Shown in pieces: positions 24,458-33,044 of a stretch of 36,805 bases of DNA. The position numbers and the translations under genes are program-made. Under the pieces are notes generated by a model, which had not been told where the DNA came from, did no database searches, and saw nothing but the letters and a program-made list of their open reading frames with translations. Source of the stretch: Negativicutes bacterium. Lineage in GTDB: Bacteria > Bacillota_C > Negativicutes > Sporomusales_B > JARLHX01. Where the stretch lies: NCBI GenBank assembly GCA_031292015.1, contig JARLHY010000068.1:1-36805 (forward strand), in the 5' to 3' direction. Positions within the stretch are counted from its first letter, which is position 1, and every line of letters begins with the position of its first letter.

Positions 24458-25531
24458 ATGGCCGAAGTTTCACTACAAGGTGAGCAAAGAGTTTTCATGA
24501 CAGGCAACGAGGTAATAGCCTGGGGCTGCGTTGCAGCAAAAGCGGATATCATGTACGGCTACCCCATTACTCCGCAAAACGAGATCATGCATTACTGGAC
24601 CCGGCTTGCCCCGAAATACGGCAAGAAGTTTCTCCAGACCGAGGATGAAATTTCCGCGGGCTTCACGATGCTGGGCGGGGTCATGACCGGACGGAAGGCC
24701 TTTACCGGCACGGCCGGACCGGGGAACACCCTGATGCAGGAATCGATCAGTATGGCGGAGATGATGCGGCTGCCGGGCGTTTTCTTTATCCAGCAGCGGG
24801 GCGGTCCGTCAACAGCTACTGTTATTTATGCCCAGCAGGAAACGCAGCTGACCTGTTTCGGCGGCAACGGGGAAGGCCATCGGCTGGTTTATTCCACCGC
24901 CAATCACCAGGAGCTGTTCGATTATACGATCAAGGCTTTCAACATGGCCTGGACATACCGGTTTCCGACCTTCATCCTGGCAGACGGCTACCAGGCGAAA
25001 ATGCGGGAACCCCTGACTATCTACGAGCCGGAAGGGCGCGGCCAAAAACTTGTCACCCCAACGGCGATGGTCGGCGAGAACAAACCAGGCAAGCAGTTTA
25101 AGCATCTTCGCAATACATACAACACCGAGGACGAGTTGTACGAGGTGGTTATGGCCAACCAGCGCGACTGGGAGGCGATGGCGGCCGAAACGGTGGAATG
25201 GTCGGAAAAAGGCTGCGAGGACGCTGATATCATTCTGGTGACCCACGGCATCGTTTCCCGGGCGGCCATGGGCGCTTATGAACAACTGCGGGCCGAGGGC
25301 AAGAAAGTCGGTTTCTTCCGGCCGATTACTGTTCGCCCGTTCCCGGAAAAACAACTGCAGGCGGCGGTCAAAAACGCCAAAAAGCTCCTTGTCGCCGAGT
25401 CGGCCTACGGGCAGTTCCTCAAGTTTGTCCAGACCGCTTTGTATGGCGCGCCTATTGAGATAGCGACCATGCTGCGGCCCGGGATCGGGATCACCACCGA
25501 AGAGCTTGTGGAAGAATACAACAAACTGTGA
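24458..25531 (+). CDS. korA: 2-oxoacid:ferredoxin oxidoreductase, alpha subunit
   Basis: A 357-residue alpha subunit of a four-subunit 2-oxoacid:ferredoxin oxidoreductase (2-oxoglutarate or branched 2-oxoacids, the KOR/VOR group). It oxidatively decarboxylates the acid with CoA to acyl-CoA and CO2, reducing ferredoxin. The N-terminal pyrimidine-binding domain has GYPITPQNEI and TEDEISAGF, then GTAGPGNTLMQES. The C-terminal part (about 240-357) is the transketolase-like domain, with the KKVGFFRPITVRPFPE motif. Start ATG at 24458 follows AGGAGG. It is the first gene of the alpha-beta-gamma-delta operon. Substrate cannot be told from motifs alone. Confidence 0.9.
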   Translation: MAEVSLQGEQRVFMTGNEVIAWGCVAAKADIMYGYPITPQNEIMHYWTRLAPKYGKKFLQTEDEISAGFTMLGGVMTGRKAFTGTAGPGNTLMQESISMAEMMRLPGVFFIQQRGGPSTATVIYAQQETQLTCFGGNGEGHRLVYSTANHQELFDYTIKAFNMAWTYRFPTFILADGYQAKMREPLTIYEPEGRGQKLVTPTAMVGENKPGKQFKHLRNTYNTEDELYEVVMANQRDWEAMAAETVEWSEKGCEDADIILVTHGIVSRAAMGAYEQLRAEGKKVGFFRPITVRPFPEKQLQAAVKNAKKLLVAESAYGQFLKFVQTALYGAPIEIATMLRPGIGITTEELVEEYNKL

Positions 25532-25548
25532 GGCAGGAGGAAGAAAAA

Positions 25549-26319
25549 ATGCAAGAACTGAAAGAAAATAATGTTCTTCAGCCGGCAATGCCAACATGCT
25601 GGAATGAAGATACCAAACCGCATAAATTTTGTCCTGGCTGCGGCCATGGGATTATCCTGAAGGTGCTTGGCGAGGCTATCGACGAACTGGGCATCAAAGA
25701 TCAGATGGTTTTCGGCTGTGACATCGGCTGTTCGCTCCTTTCCTGGGACTTCTTCGCCGCCGACAGCGTCCAGACCCACCACGGCCGAACCGCGCCGGTA
25801 ATCACCGGCATGAAACGGGCCAAACCCGATATTGTCGGCGTTGTGTACATGGGCGACGGCGGCGGCTATGCCATTGGCTCGCAGCACTTGTTCAACGCCG
25901 CGGTCCGCAACGAGAAAATCACCATCATTCTCTGCAACAACTGCAACTACGGCATGACCGGCGGTCAGATGGCCCCGACCACGCTGCCGGGAATGAAAAC
26001 CGAGACTTCACCTTACGGCCGGGACGTCGCCGAAACCGGCAATCCCACCAAAGGCCCGGAAATGGTGGCCGCGGTGGCTCCGGAAGGAGCCTATGTGGCC
26101 AGGGGGACCATCGCCAATGTCCGGCAGCTGAAAGGATTCATCAAAAAGGCGCTGGAAAACCAGATCGCCGGCAACGGCCTGTCCTTCGTGGAGTGCCTGT
26201 CGTCCTGCCCCACCAACTGGCGCACCAACGCCAAACAGACCTGGGAATTCGTCGAAAAGGATATGCCACAGTATTTCAAGATCGGTGAACTGCGTACCCC
26301 GCAGGCGAAGGAGGGCTAA
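25549..26319 (+). CDS. korB: 2-oxoacid:ferredoxin oxidoreductase, beta subunit
   Basis: A 256-residue thiamine diphosphate-binding beta subunit. CPGCGHG near residue 25 and CDIGCS and CLSSCPTNW cysteines support a 4Fe-4S cluster. GDGGGYAIGSQHLFNA ... ILCNN is the ThDP/Mg motif. The ORF could begin at 25528 within the alpha stop region, but the ATG at 25549 follows GCAGGAGG by 8 nt and is preferred. It is 17 nt after korA and 3 nt before korC. Confidence 0.9.
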   Translation: MQELKENNVLQPAMPTCWNEDTKPHKFCPGCGHGIILKVLGEAIDELGIKDQMVFGCDIGCSLLSWDFFAADSVQTHHGRTAPVITGMKRAKPDIVGVVYMGDGGGYAIGSQHLFNAAVRNEKITIILCNNCNYGMTGGQMAPTTLPGMKTETSPYGRDVAETGNPTKGPEMVAAVAPEGAYVARGTIANVRQLKGFIKKALENQIAGNGLSFVECLSSCPTNWRTNAKQTWEFVEKDMPQYFKIGELRTPQAKEG

Positions 26320-26322
26320 CAA

Positions 26323-27048
26323 GTGGCAAAAGTCATAAAAATTGCGCTGGCCGGTGAAGGCGGCCAAGGTGTTCAGTCGATCGCCGAGATTTTGGCCGAA
26401 GCCGCGAACGAAGACGGCAAGAACGCTCTGTATATCCCGAACTTCGGGGTCGAGCAGCGGGGCGGCGTCTCCATTGCTTTTGTCCAGATCAGCGACGGCC
26501 CGATCGGCGCTCCCAAGTTCCAGAAGGCCGATATCCTGATCCCGCTCAGCCCGCGGGCGGTGAAGCGGACCAGGATGCACGCAGGCAAAGATACGGTTTA
26601 TATCTACGACAATTCACTGATCCAGGAAGCCGAAGTCAACGATAATGTCGTCGGTATGCAGTATTATGACGTCACTGTGCCCTGCCCGACCGCCGACGAG
26701 CCGAATCAGGACCTGCAGCAGGATATGATCGCCGGCGAGCCGAAGACTTGCTCCTTCACAAAACCCGGACCCGGCGTCGACCCTGCCGATATTCCTTCTG
26801 ACGTGGCCCGGGTTATTCCCATTCCGGCCAATGATATTGCCAAAGACGAATTGCACCCGCGGGTGTTCAACATCATCATTCTTGGCGCGGTTATTGCCGC
26901 TACGGAAGTCCTGCCGCTGGAAACCATCAAAACGGCTCTGGACACCAAGCTTGGCGACAAGTTCAAAAACAACCCCCAACTGCGCGAAATGAATTTCAAG
27001 GCACTGGAACGCGGTTATGAGCTTATCAAAAACGCGGTGGCGCGGTAA
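26323..27048 (+). CDS. korC: 2-oxoacid:ferredoxin oxidoreductase, gamma subunit
   Basis: A 241-residue gamma subunit of the enzyme (pyruvate-ferredoxin oxidoreductase gamma domain). The N terminus ALAGEGGQGVQSIAEILAEAA and FGVEQRGGVSIAF are the family signature for CoA binding and subunit contact. GTG start at 26323 with GGAGG upstream. It is tightly packed after korB and followed by the ferredoxin subunit at an 11-nt spacing. Confidence 0.9.
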   Translation: MAKVIKIALAGEGGQGVQSIAEILAEAANEDGKNALYIPNFGVEQRGGVSIAFVQISDGPIGAPKFQKADILIPLSPRAVKRTRMHAGKDTVYIYDNSLIQEAEVNDNVVGMQYYDVTVPCPTADEPNQDLQQDMIAGEPKTCSFTKPGPGVDPADIPSDVARVIPIPANDIAKDELHPRVFNIIILGAVIAATEVLPLETIKTALDTKLGDKFKNNPQLREMNFKALERGYELIKNAVAR

Positions 27049-27059
27049 GGAGGGTTACC

Positions 27060-27308
27060 ATGGCAAAAGTTAACTGGGAATCGGCGGTTTCGGAAAACGA
27101 AAAAGGTCAATGGGCGATTTTCCCCGGGCTGTGCAAGGGCTGTGGCCTGTGTACGCAAAAATGTCCGGTAAAATGCATCAGCTGGTCGGAAGGCCTCGGC
27201 GTCTACGGTACGCCGCGGGTTGAGGCCGATATGGGCAAGTGTATTGTCTGTGGTATTTGTCAGATGGTTTGTCCCGACTGCGCCATAAGGGTCGAAAAAA
27301 AGAAATAA
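27060..27308 (+). CDS. korD: 2-oxoacid:ferredoxin oxidoreductase, delta (ferredoxin) subunit
   Basis: An 82-residue ferredoxin-like subunit with two 4Fe-4S motifs, CKGCGLCTQKCPVKC and CIVCGICQMVCPDC, which carries electrons out of the enzyme. ATG at 27060 follows GGAGG. It is the last gene of the operon; it ends 68 nt before the next GTG/TTG, and a separate promoter serves that gene. Confidence 0.92.
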   Translation: MAKVNWESAVSENEKGQWAIFPGLCKGCGLCTQKCPVKCISWSEGLGVYGTPRVEADMGKCIVCGICQMVCPDCAIRVEKKK

Positions 27309-27322
27309 AACGAAGCATTATA

Positions 27323-27351
27323 TTGAATGGCGGCGGCCCTTAAGGTATTAT
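27323..27351 (+). promoter_or_regulatory. Promoter of polyprenyl synthase gene
   Basis: TTGAAT (27323-27328), 17-nt spacer and TATTAT (27346-27351). Confidence 0.65.
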
Positions 27352-27384
27352 AGAAGCAGATTCTTTGTTGGTTAGGTGATTTTA

Positions 27385-28353
27385 TTGAAACAACACGCCA
27401 TATTTGATCTGGTGCGTGACGAACTAATGGCGGTCGAAAATGAGCTTGCTTCTGTAATACGCTCCCAGGTTGATTTGGTGACGGATATTGGGAGTCATTT
27501 GCTCAGGGCGGGCGGCAAGCGCCTGAGGCCCGCCCTGTACTTTCTGTGTGCCAAAAGCGGTCAGCCGGCACGGGAAAAGATGCTGCCGGCGGCTGTGGCT
27601 ATCGAACTCATTCACATGGCTACCTTGGTCCACGACGATGTGATCGACGAGGCTACCACCCGGCGGGGATTGCCGACAGCCAGTGTCCGCTGGGGAAATC
27701 ACATGGCGGTGCTGTCCGGCGACTATCTTTTCGCCAAAGCTTTTTCGCTGATCGCCGGCGACACCGGCAGTCCGACTCTCAAGGTTCTCACTGAAACGAT
27801 CTGCGCCGTTTGCGAAGGTGAAATTATCCAGATTCGCGATATTTTCAACCCTGAGCAAAGCGAGGCAGATTACCTGGACCGGATTGACAAAAAGACGGCC
27901 GGGTTTATCGCCGCAAGCTGCGAGCTTGGCGCCGGCTGCGCCGGGCTGGCCGCCGGGGAAATCCGGGGGCTGCGCCAGTACGGCCATACCGTTGGGATGG
28001 CCTTTCAGATCACCGACGATATCCTGGACGTCACCGCGTCGTCGGAGCAGATCGGCAAACCGGCAGGCAACGATCTGCGACAGGGCGTTCTGACCATGCC
28101 GGTGATTTATGCCCTGAGCCACAGCAAGCATTCGGCCGAACTGAAACAGCTTATTTCTGCCCGGGATATGTCGGAAGCGAAACTCAAACAGATTATGGCC
28201 ATCATCCACGAAACCGACGCTGTCGAATATTCATATCGACGGGTAGGAGAATATCTGGAAGCTGCCCGGAATAGTATACCAAGGTCGCTCACCGGCGGGG
28301 TAAAGGAATCCCTGCTGGAAGTCGCCGATTTCGTCGGCCTCCGCAAATACTGA
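27385..28353 (+). CDS. Polyprenyl diphosphate synthase
   Basis: A 322-residue trans-prenyl synthase that extends farnesyl diphosphate with isopentenyl diphosphate, supplying the quinone side chain or a carrier lipid. GGKRLRPAL is the FPP/IPP-binding lysine-arginine motif. HDDVIDEATTRRG is the first aspartate-rich motif DDxxD and TDDILDVT the second. The TTG at 27385 with AGGTGA 6-7 nt upstream is chosen over the GTG at 27376, which has no site of its own. Context with UbiD and UbiA downstream suggests menaquinone, but chain length is not readable. Confidence 0.9.
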   Translation: MKQHAIFDLVRDELMAVENELASVIRSQVDLVTDIGSHLLRAGGKRLRPALYFLCAKSGQPAREKMLPAAVAIELIHMATLVHDDVIDEATTRRGLPTASVRWGNHMAVLSGDYLFAKAFSLIAGDTGSPTLKVLTETICAVCEGEIIQIRDIFNPEQSEADYLDRIDKKTAGFIAASCELGAGCAGLAAGEIRGLRQYGHTVGMAFQITDDILDVTASSEQIGKPAGNDLRQGVLTMPVIYALSHSKHSAELKQLISARDMSEAKLKQIMAIIHETDAVEYSYRRVGEYLEAARNSIPRSLTGGVKESLLEVADFVGLRKY

Positions 28354-28369
28354 TTGGACGGAGGGACAC

Positions 28370-29152
28370 ATGTTTAGGCCAGTTAAAACTAAAAAGGTTT
28401 ATGAAGAAATCATTGGACAGATTAAGAACCTGATCGTGGACGGAAAGCTGCAACCTGGCGATAAGCTACTATCCGAAAGGGAGTTGTCGGAAAAGCTGAA
28501 TGTGAGCAGGGCTTCGGTTCGGGAAGCATTCAGCGCCCTGGAGATGATGGGGGTTATTTCCATCCGCCCGGGGGAGGGCAGCTTCGTGAAGCAGGTGTCC
28601 TTCGAAGGGATGCTGGAACCGCTCTCCTTCTTGCTGCAGGTGGATATCGACGATATCATGCAGCTTTTGGAAGTGCGAAAAATACTGGAAATTGAGACGG
28701 CAGGGCTGGCCGCTACCCGCGTCACCCCGGAGAATCTTGAAGCCCTGCAGCGGGCGGTCAACAGCATGTTGTCAGAGGTGCGCCGCGGCGAGATCGGCGA
28801 CACCGCCGATTCGGACTTTCATTTTGCCGTGGCTGCAGCAGCCAACAACCCCATACTGATTAAAGTGATGAACACCATTTCCGATCTGATGCAGAACACT
28901 TTTCGCAGCTCACGCCAGAAGCTGTTTATCGTCGAAAATATGCCGATGGTGCTGTATAGCGCCCATTTAGGCATCTATTAGGCCATCGCCTCCAAAAACC
29001 CCAGTTTGGCCAGGCTCAGGATGCGGGAACATCTGACTATGGTCGAAGAGATGATGAGAGCCCTTAAAGAGGGCGGAATCAACTCGCTGAAAAAATTTCG
29101 CGAGATTTCACCTGAACATAAAATCCGGGATGATTTCGGGTTCCCTTCCTAG
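28370..29152 (+). pseudogene. GntR/FadR-family regulator split by amber codon
   Basis: A winged-helix repressor of the FadR subfamily, which in relatives controls lactate and glycolate genes such as lctP and glcD. The N-terminal HTH (about 10-75; GDKLLSERELSEKLNVSRASVREA) and FCD ligand domain are intact up to residue 203. A TAG stop at 28979-28981 then interrupts. The same frame continues for 56 codons to a TAG at 29150, with recognisable FCD C-terminal sequence (AIASKNPSLARLRMREHL). In relatives the interrupted position is typically Glu, so a single GAG-to-TAG change would explain it. The 5' part alone encodes 203 residues with a good GGAGGG site and may still be made, but it lacks the last FCD helices. 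It precedes lctP and glcD. Confidence 0.85.
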
Positions 29153-29162
29153 AATTATATAA

Positions 29163-29183
29163 GCAGCGGCTATAAGCCGCTGC
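29163..29183 (+). terminator. Hairpin without U-tract after regulator gene
   Basis: A 9-bp stem gcagcggct / agccgctgc with a 3-nt loop, 10 nt beyond the final TAG of the regulator frame. No T-run follows, so termination is uncertain. Confidence 0.4.
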
Positions 29184-29275
29184 GCAACAGGAGTTTTCAG
29201 AATTGCCCCAATTATGTTCAAGCTTTCACAAGCTTCTTCCGATCCCGAATCCTGAGTCTTACCTAAATTAGCAGT

Positions 29276-29301
29276 TTTGTCTGGTCTACTGGTCTGGTCA
29301 G
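29276..29301 (+). promoter_or_regulatory. Triple CTGGTC half-sites upstream of lctP
   Basis: CTGGTC occurs three times (29281-29286, 29289-29294 and 29294-29299), with a TTGTCT at 29276. The CTGGTCAG at 29294-29301 also occurs in the palindrome upstream of kor (24269-24276). It is a candidate operator for a FadR-type regulator, about 100 nt upstream of lctP. Confidence 0.4.
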
Positions 29302-29402
29302 CAGACAGGTGACAACAAAGGAGGTGGGAGAAAAAGCAGAGTTGACGGATGGTCTTATGGTTTGTGGTTGCTTATAAGAGAAAAAAAGGGGTGTACGCGA
29401 AA

Positions 29403-31061
29403 ATGACATGGACACAAAACTACCAGCCGATTATGGACAGCATCGGGATTTCGGCGCTTGTTGCCGCGATTCCACTCTTTATCCTGCTGTACATGCTGGG
29501 CATCAAGCGTTCCAAAGGCCATAACGCCGCTTTCTTCGGTGTGCTTTCGGCGGTGGTGATTGCGATTGCCGGTTTCAAGATGCCTGCCGCACTGGCCATC
29601 AGCGCCACGCTAAACGGTGCCCTTGTCGGTATTTTCCCGATCGTCTGGATCGTTGTCACAGCTATCTGGGTTTACAATATGACGGTCGAATCCGGTGAAT
29701 TCGAGATTATCAAAAATTCCCTGGCTTCGATCACCGACGACCGTCGTCTCCAGGCCTTATTTATCGCTTTCGCTTTCGGATCGTTCATCGAAGGCACCGC
29801 CGGATTCGGCACGCCGGTGGCAATCACTGCCGCCATGCTGGTGGGCCTCGGTTTCAACCCTGTATATGCCGCAGGTATCTGCCTGGTCGCCAATACCGCT
29901 CCGGTAGCCTTCGGCGCCATCGGTATCCCGGTGGTTGTTCTCGGACAAGTGTCCGGCATCGACGCCATGACCCTCAGCAAGATCATTGGCCGCCAACTGC
30001 CCTTTCTGTCGGTCATCGTGCCGCTGTGGGTAGTTGTCATGATGTGCGGCTGGAAACGGGCCATGGAAGTGCTCCCGGCCGTGCTGGTCGCCGGGGTGTG
30101 TTTCGCCGGCACTCAGTTCTTCACCTCCAACTATGTCAACCCCTTCCTGCCTGATATCACCTCGGCGTTTGTCACCATCATCGGTCTGTTGGTTTTCCTC
30201 AAGATATGGAAGCCCAGCCAGGTTTGGCACTTCCCGGATGAGAAACCCTCTGCCGGCGGCGCCGTGGAACTTAGGTACTCACTGGGCGAGGTTCTGCGCG
30301 CCTGGGCTCCGTATCTGATCCTGGCCGCGTTGGTTTTCCTGTGGGCTGACGACAAATTTGTCGGCTTCAAGACGGTGCTGGTCGGCTGGGAAAAAGCTCT
30401 CGGGCTGACCTTCTTCGCCTGGCCTGGCCTGAATAACCTGGTGCTCAAAGCCGCTCCGGTTGTAGCCAAAGCTACGCCTTATGCCGCCACCTACGGGATC
30501 AACTTCCTGTCGGCAGCCGGCACGGCTATCTTCGTAGCCGGCCTGTTGTCGCTGATTATCATCCCGAACTACGGTGTCGGCCGGGCCATTAATTGCTTCG
30601 GCAGAACCATTAAGATGCTGACATACCCGATCTGCACCATCGCGATGATTCTGGGGCTTGCTTATATCATGAACTACTCCGGCATGAGCTCGACGCTGGG
30701 GCTGGCGTTCACCGCCACCGGCGCATTCTTCCCGTTTTTCTCGCCGTTTCTCGGCTGGCTGGGCGTGTTCCTGACCGGTTCGGACACTTCAGCCAACGCC
30801 CTGTTCGGTTCGATGCAGAAGACGGCTGCCCAGCAGATCGGTGTCGACCCGAACCTGTGCGTGGCTGCCAACTCTTCCGGCGGCGTCTGCGGCAAGATGA
30901 TCTCGCCGCAGAGCATTTCGGTTGCCACCGCCGCTACCGGCCTGGTGGGGGAAGAATCGACGATCTTCCGTTTCGCCCTGCCCCACAGTATCGCCATGAT
31001 CATCATCATCGGCGTTATCACTTATCTGCAGGCCTATGTCCTGCACTGGATGCTGCCCTAG
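29403..31061 (+). CDS. lctP: L-lactate permease
   Basis: A 552-residue membrane transporter of the LctP family, importing L-lactate, D-lactate and glycolate. About 12 or more transmembrane segments are visible. Family motifs are MTWTQNYQP at the start, EGTAGFGTPVAI, a central AFGAIGIPVVVLGQVSG, and near the C terminus LTGSDTSANALFGSMQ and NSSGGVCGKMISPQSI. An in-frame ATG at 29349 would add 18 residues with a poor site; the ATG at 29403 matches the family and has GGGGTG about 10 nt upstream. It is followed by a long hairpin and a GlcD-like gene, so import and oxidation are paired. Confidence 0.95.
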   Translation: MTWTQNYQPIMDSIGISALVAAIPLFILLYMLGIKRSKGHNAAFFGVLSAVVIAIAGFKMPAALAISATLNGALVGIFPIVWIVVTAIWVYNMTVESGEFEIIKNSLASITDDRRLQALFIAFAFGSFIEGTAGFGTPVAITAAMLVGLGFNPVYAAGICLVANTAPVAFGAIGIPVVVLGQVSGIDAMTLSKIIGRQLPFLSVIVPLWVVVMMCGWKRAMEVLPAVLVAGVCFAGTQFFTSNYVNPFLPDITSAFVTIIGLLVFLKIWKPSQVWHFPDEKPSAGGAVELRYSLGEVLRAWAPYLILAALVFLWADDKFVGFKTVLVGWEKALGLTFFAWPGLNNLVLKAAPVVAKATPYAATYGINFLSAAGTAIFVAGLLSLIIIPNYGVGRAINCFGRTIKMLTYPICTIAMILGLAYIMNYSGMSSTLGLAFTATGAFFPFFSPFLGWLGVFLTGSDTSANALFGSMQKTAAQQIGVDPNLCVAANSSGGVCGKMISPQSISVATAATGLVGEESTIFRFALPHSIAMIIIIGVITYLQAYVLHWMLP

Positions 31062-31102
31062 AGAAACCGGGAGACTTATCGGCGCGGCGGGTTGAATCCC
31101 GC

Positions 31103-31149
31103 CCGCCTTTCCCCAGCCGGAAAGAATATTTCCGGCTGGGGAAAGGCGG
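31103..31149 (+). other. Perfect 21-bp hairpin between lctP and glcD
   Basis: Two 21-nt arms (31103-31123 and 31129-31149) pair perfectly around a gaata loop, in the 197-nt gap between lctP and glcD. No U-tract follows, so it is more likely an mRNA-processing or stability element, or a weak terminator, than a full terminator. Confidence 0.7.
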
Positions 31150-31258
31150 CTGAGGCTGCCGCCGGATAAGAAAAACCAAGTGATGATCCGCCCGGGGGAT
31201 TCGCCGGCAGACGGACGAATTGGCCCAGGCAAGACTGGTGATTACGGGAGGGAGATTT

Positions 31259-32629
31259 ATGAAAGAAAGCATTATCAAGGAACTGAAAGCCATTGTCGGC
31301 GAAGCGTGGGTGTCCACCGAGAAGGAAGAACTCATCTGCTACGGTTATGACGCCACTCCCGGTTTTTTCAATCTGCCTGAAGCGGTGGTCCAGCCGGCTG
31401 ACAAGGATCAGGTTGCCGCGGTTCTCAAACTGGCCGGACGGGAAAAGCTGCCGGTGTACACCCGGGGGTCGGGCACGAACCTGAGCGCCGGTACCGTGCC
31501 GATGAACGGCGGTATCGTCCTTTTCACCATCCGCATGAACAAAATTCTTGAGGTGGATCCGGAAAATTTAGTGGCGGTGGTTGAGCCGGGGGTAATCGTC
31601 TCCGACCTGAACGCCGCGGTGGATAAGTTCGGCCTCATCTACCCGCCCGACCCCGGAACGGTAACTACTGCGAGCATCGGCGGCACGGTAGCGGAGAATT
31701 CCGGCGGACTGCGCGGGTTGAAGTACGGTGTCACCAAGCATTATGTCACCGGGATGGAAGTGGTGCTGCCCAGCGGCGAGATCGCCGAGTTCGGCGGCAG
31801 GTCGGCGACGGCTCCGGGTTACGATATGGTGATGCTGATGACCGGTTCTGAAGGGACGCTGGGGGTTATTACCAAGATCACGGTACGGCTGGTTCCGGCG
31901 CCCAGCCATCGGAAGAGCATGATCGCGGTATTCAAGGATCTGAGCGGCGCCGGACAGTCGATCGCCGACATCATCAGCAACAAGATCATTCCGGCTACGC
32001 TGGAGATTATGGATAATTACACCATCCGGGCGGTGGAGACGTTCGCCAAACTGGGACTGCCGGTGGAAGCCGAAGCGATTATTCTGGCCGAGGTGGACGG
32101 CGACGCCGACACGGTGGCCAGTGACGCCGCCAAGATGGAAAAGGTGCTGCGGGACAACGGCGGCGAGGTACGGGTGGCCGAGACCGCCCAGCAGCGGGAC
32201 CAGGTGTGGGCGGCCCGGCGGGCGGCGCTGCCGTCGCTGGCCAAGCTCCGTCCGTCGACTTACTGCGAGGATGCCACCGTGCCGCGCAGCAAGGTGCCTG
32301 ACATGGTGCGGATCGTGACCGAGATCGCCGCCCGGCACAAAGTGGAGATCGGTACCTTCGGCCACGCCGGCGACGGCAATCTGCACCCCACCATTGTCAC
32401 CGACCTGAGAGACAAAGAAGAGATGGAGCGGGTGTACGCGGCCATGGACGAGATTTTCACCAAGGCCTTGGAGCTTGGCGGCACGCTCTCCGGCGAGCAT
32501 GGAATCGGTCTGGGAAAACTGAAATATATGCCCAAACAGTTCGGTGTAGAGGGACTGGCGGTCATGCGCAGCATCAAGACGGCGCTTGACCCGGATAATA
32601 TCCTGAACCCGGGAAAACTGCTCGGATAA
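31259..32629 (+). CDS. glcD: FAD-linked 2-hydroxyacid dehydrogenase, second GlcD type
   Basis: A 456-residue flavoprotein oxidising lactate or glycolate. The PCMH domain has [33 protein letters not shown] and [12 protein letters not shown]. The C-terminal domain has [10 protein letters not shown] and [17 protein letters not shown]. The ATG at 31259 follows GGAGGGAG. It is downstream of lctP. No GlcE or GlcF follows, so it may use an electron-transfer flavoprotein or the other operon's partners, which cannot be told. It is a paralogue of the gene at 2870. Confidence 0.92.
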   Translation: MKESIIKELKAIVGEAWVSTEKEELICYGYDATPGFFNLPEAVVQPADKDQVAAVLKLAGREKLPVYTRGSGTNLSAGTVPMNGGIVLFTIRMNKILEVDPENLVAVVEPGVIVSDLNAAVDKFGLIYPPDPGTVTTASIGGTVAENSGGLRGLKYGVTKHYVTGMEVVLPSGEIAEFGGRSATAPGYDMVMLMTGSEGTLGVITKITVRLVPAPSHRKSMIAVFKDLSGAGQSIADIISNKIIPATLEIMDNYTIRAVETFAKLGLPVEAEAIILAEVDGDADTVASDAAKMEKVLRDNGGEVRVAETAQQRDQVWAARRAALPSLAKLRPSTYCEDATVPRSKVPDMVRIVTEIAARHKVEIGTFGHAGDGNLHPTIVTDLRDKEEMERVYAAMDEIFTKALELGGTLSGEHGIGLGKLKYMPKQFGVEGLAVMRSIKTALDPDNILNPGKLLG

Positions 32630-32643
32630 GCACAGTAAAGATG

Positions 32644-32689
32644 ACGGCGATGGGAAGGCTTGGCCTGTTCATCGCCGCTTGCTTTTTTT
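32644..32689 (+). terminator. Terminator after glcD
   Basis: acggcgatg pairs with catcgccg (32644-32652, 32670-32677), followed by ttgcttttttt. Confidence 0.85.
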
Positions 32690-32718
32690 CGGCAGGCGGC
32701 AGGCAAGCCCCGTCCGGA

Positions 32719-32747
32719 TTGTCTTTTTCGGGCCGGACAAGTATAAT
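32719..32747 (+). promoter_or_regulatory. Promoter of tatA-tatC
   Basis: TTGTCT (32719-32724), 17-nt spacer and TATAAT (32742-32747), about 35 nt before the tatA start. Confidence 0.7.
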
Positions 32748-32780
32748 AGTAATGAAACAACGGGAAGGGATGTGGCGTCG

Positions 32781-33035
32781 ATGTTAAATTTCAGTATGCC
32801 GGAATTGATTCTCATTTTGGTGATTGCGCTAGTCGTTTTCGGTCCAGGCAAACTTCCTGAAGTCGGCAAAGCGGTGGGCAAGGGACTGAGCGAGTTCCGC
32901 CGGGCGATGAGCGACGACCATTCCAAGAATGAGCCTATCAACATCGAGGCCAAGCCGGTTGACAGCAAAGAAGAAGACCATAAGAAAGACGAAGAAAAAA
33001 AAGCCGACCCCAAAAAGGATGAAGGCCCAAAGTGA
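32781..33035 (+). CDS. tatA: Twin-arginine translocase subunit TatA
   Basis: An 84-residue TatA that forms the protein-conducting part of the Tat pathway for folded proteins. A short N-terminal membrane helix (about 6-22, [15 protein letters not shown]) is followed by the FGPGKLP hinge and an amphipathic helix ([17 protein letters not shown]). The tail (from about residue 45) is Lys/Asp/Glu-rich. ATG at 32781 is used with GGAAGGG upstream; a GTG nine bases earlier is an alternative. It is 9 nt from tatC. Confidence 0.93.
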   Translation: MLNFSMPELILILVIALVVFGPGKLPEVGKAVGKGLSEFRRAMSDDHSKNEPINIEAKPVDSKEEDHKKDEEKKADPKKDEGPK

Positions 33036-33044
33036 GGAACAGCG

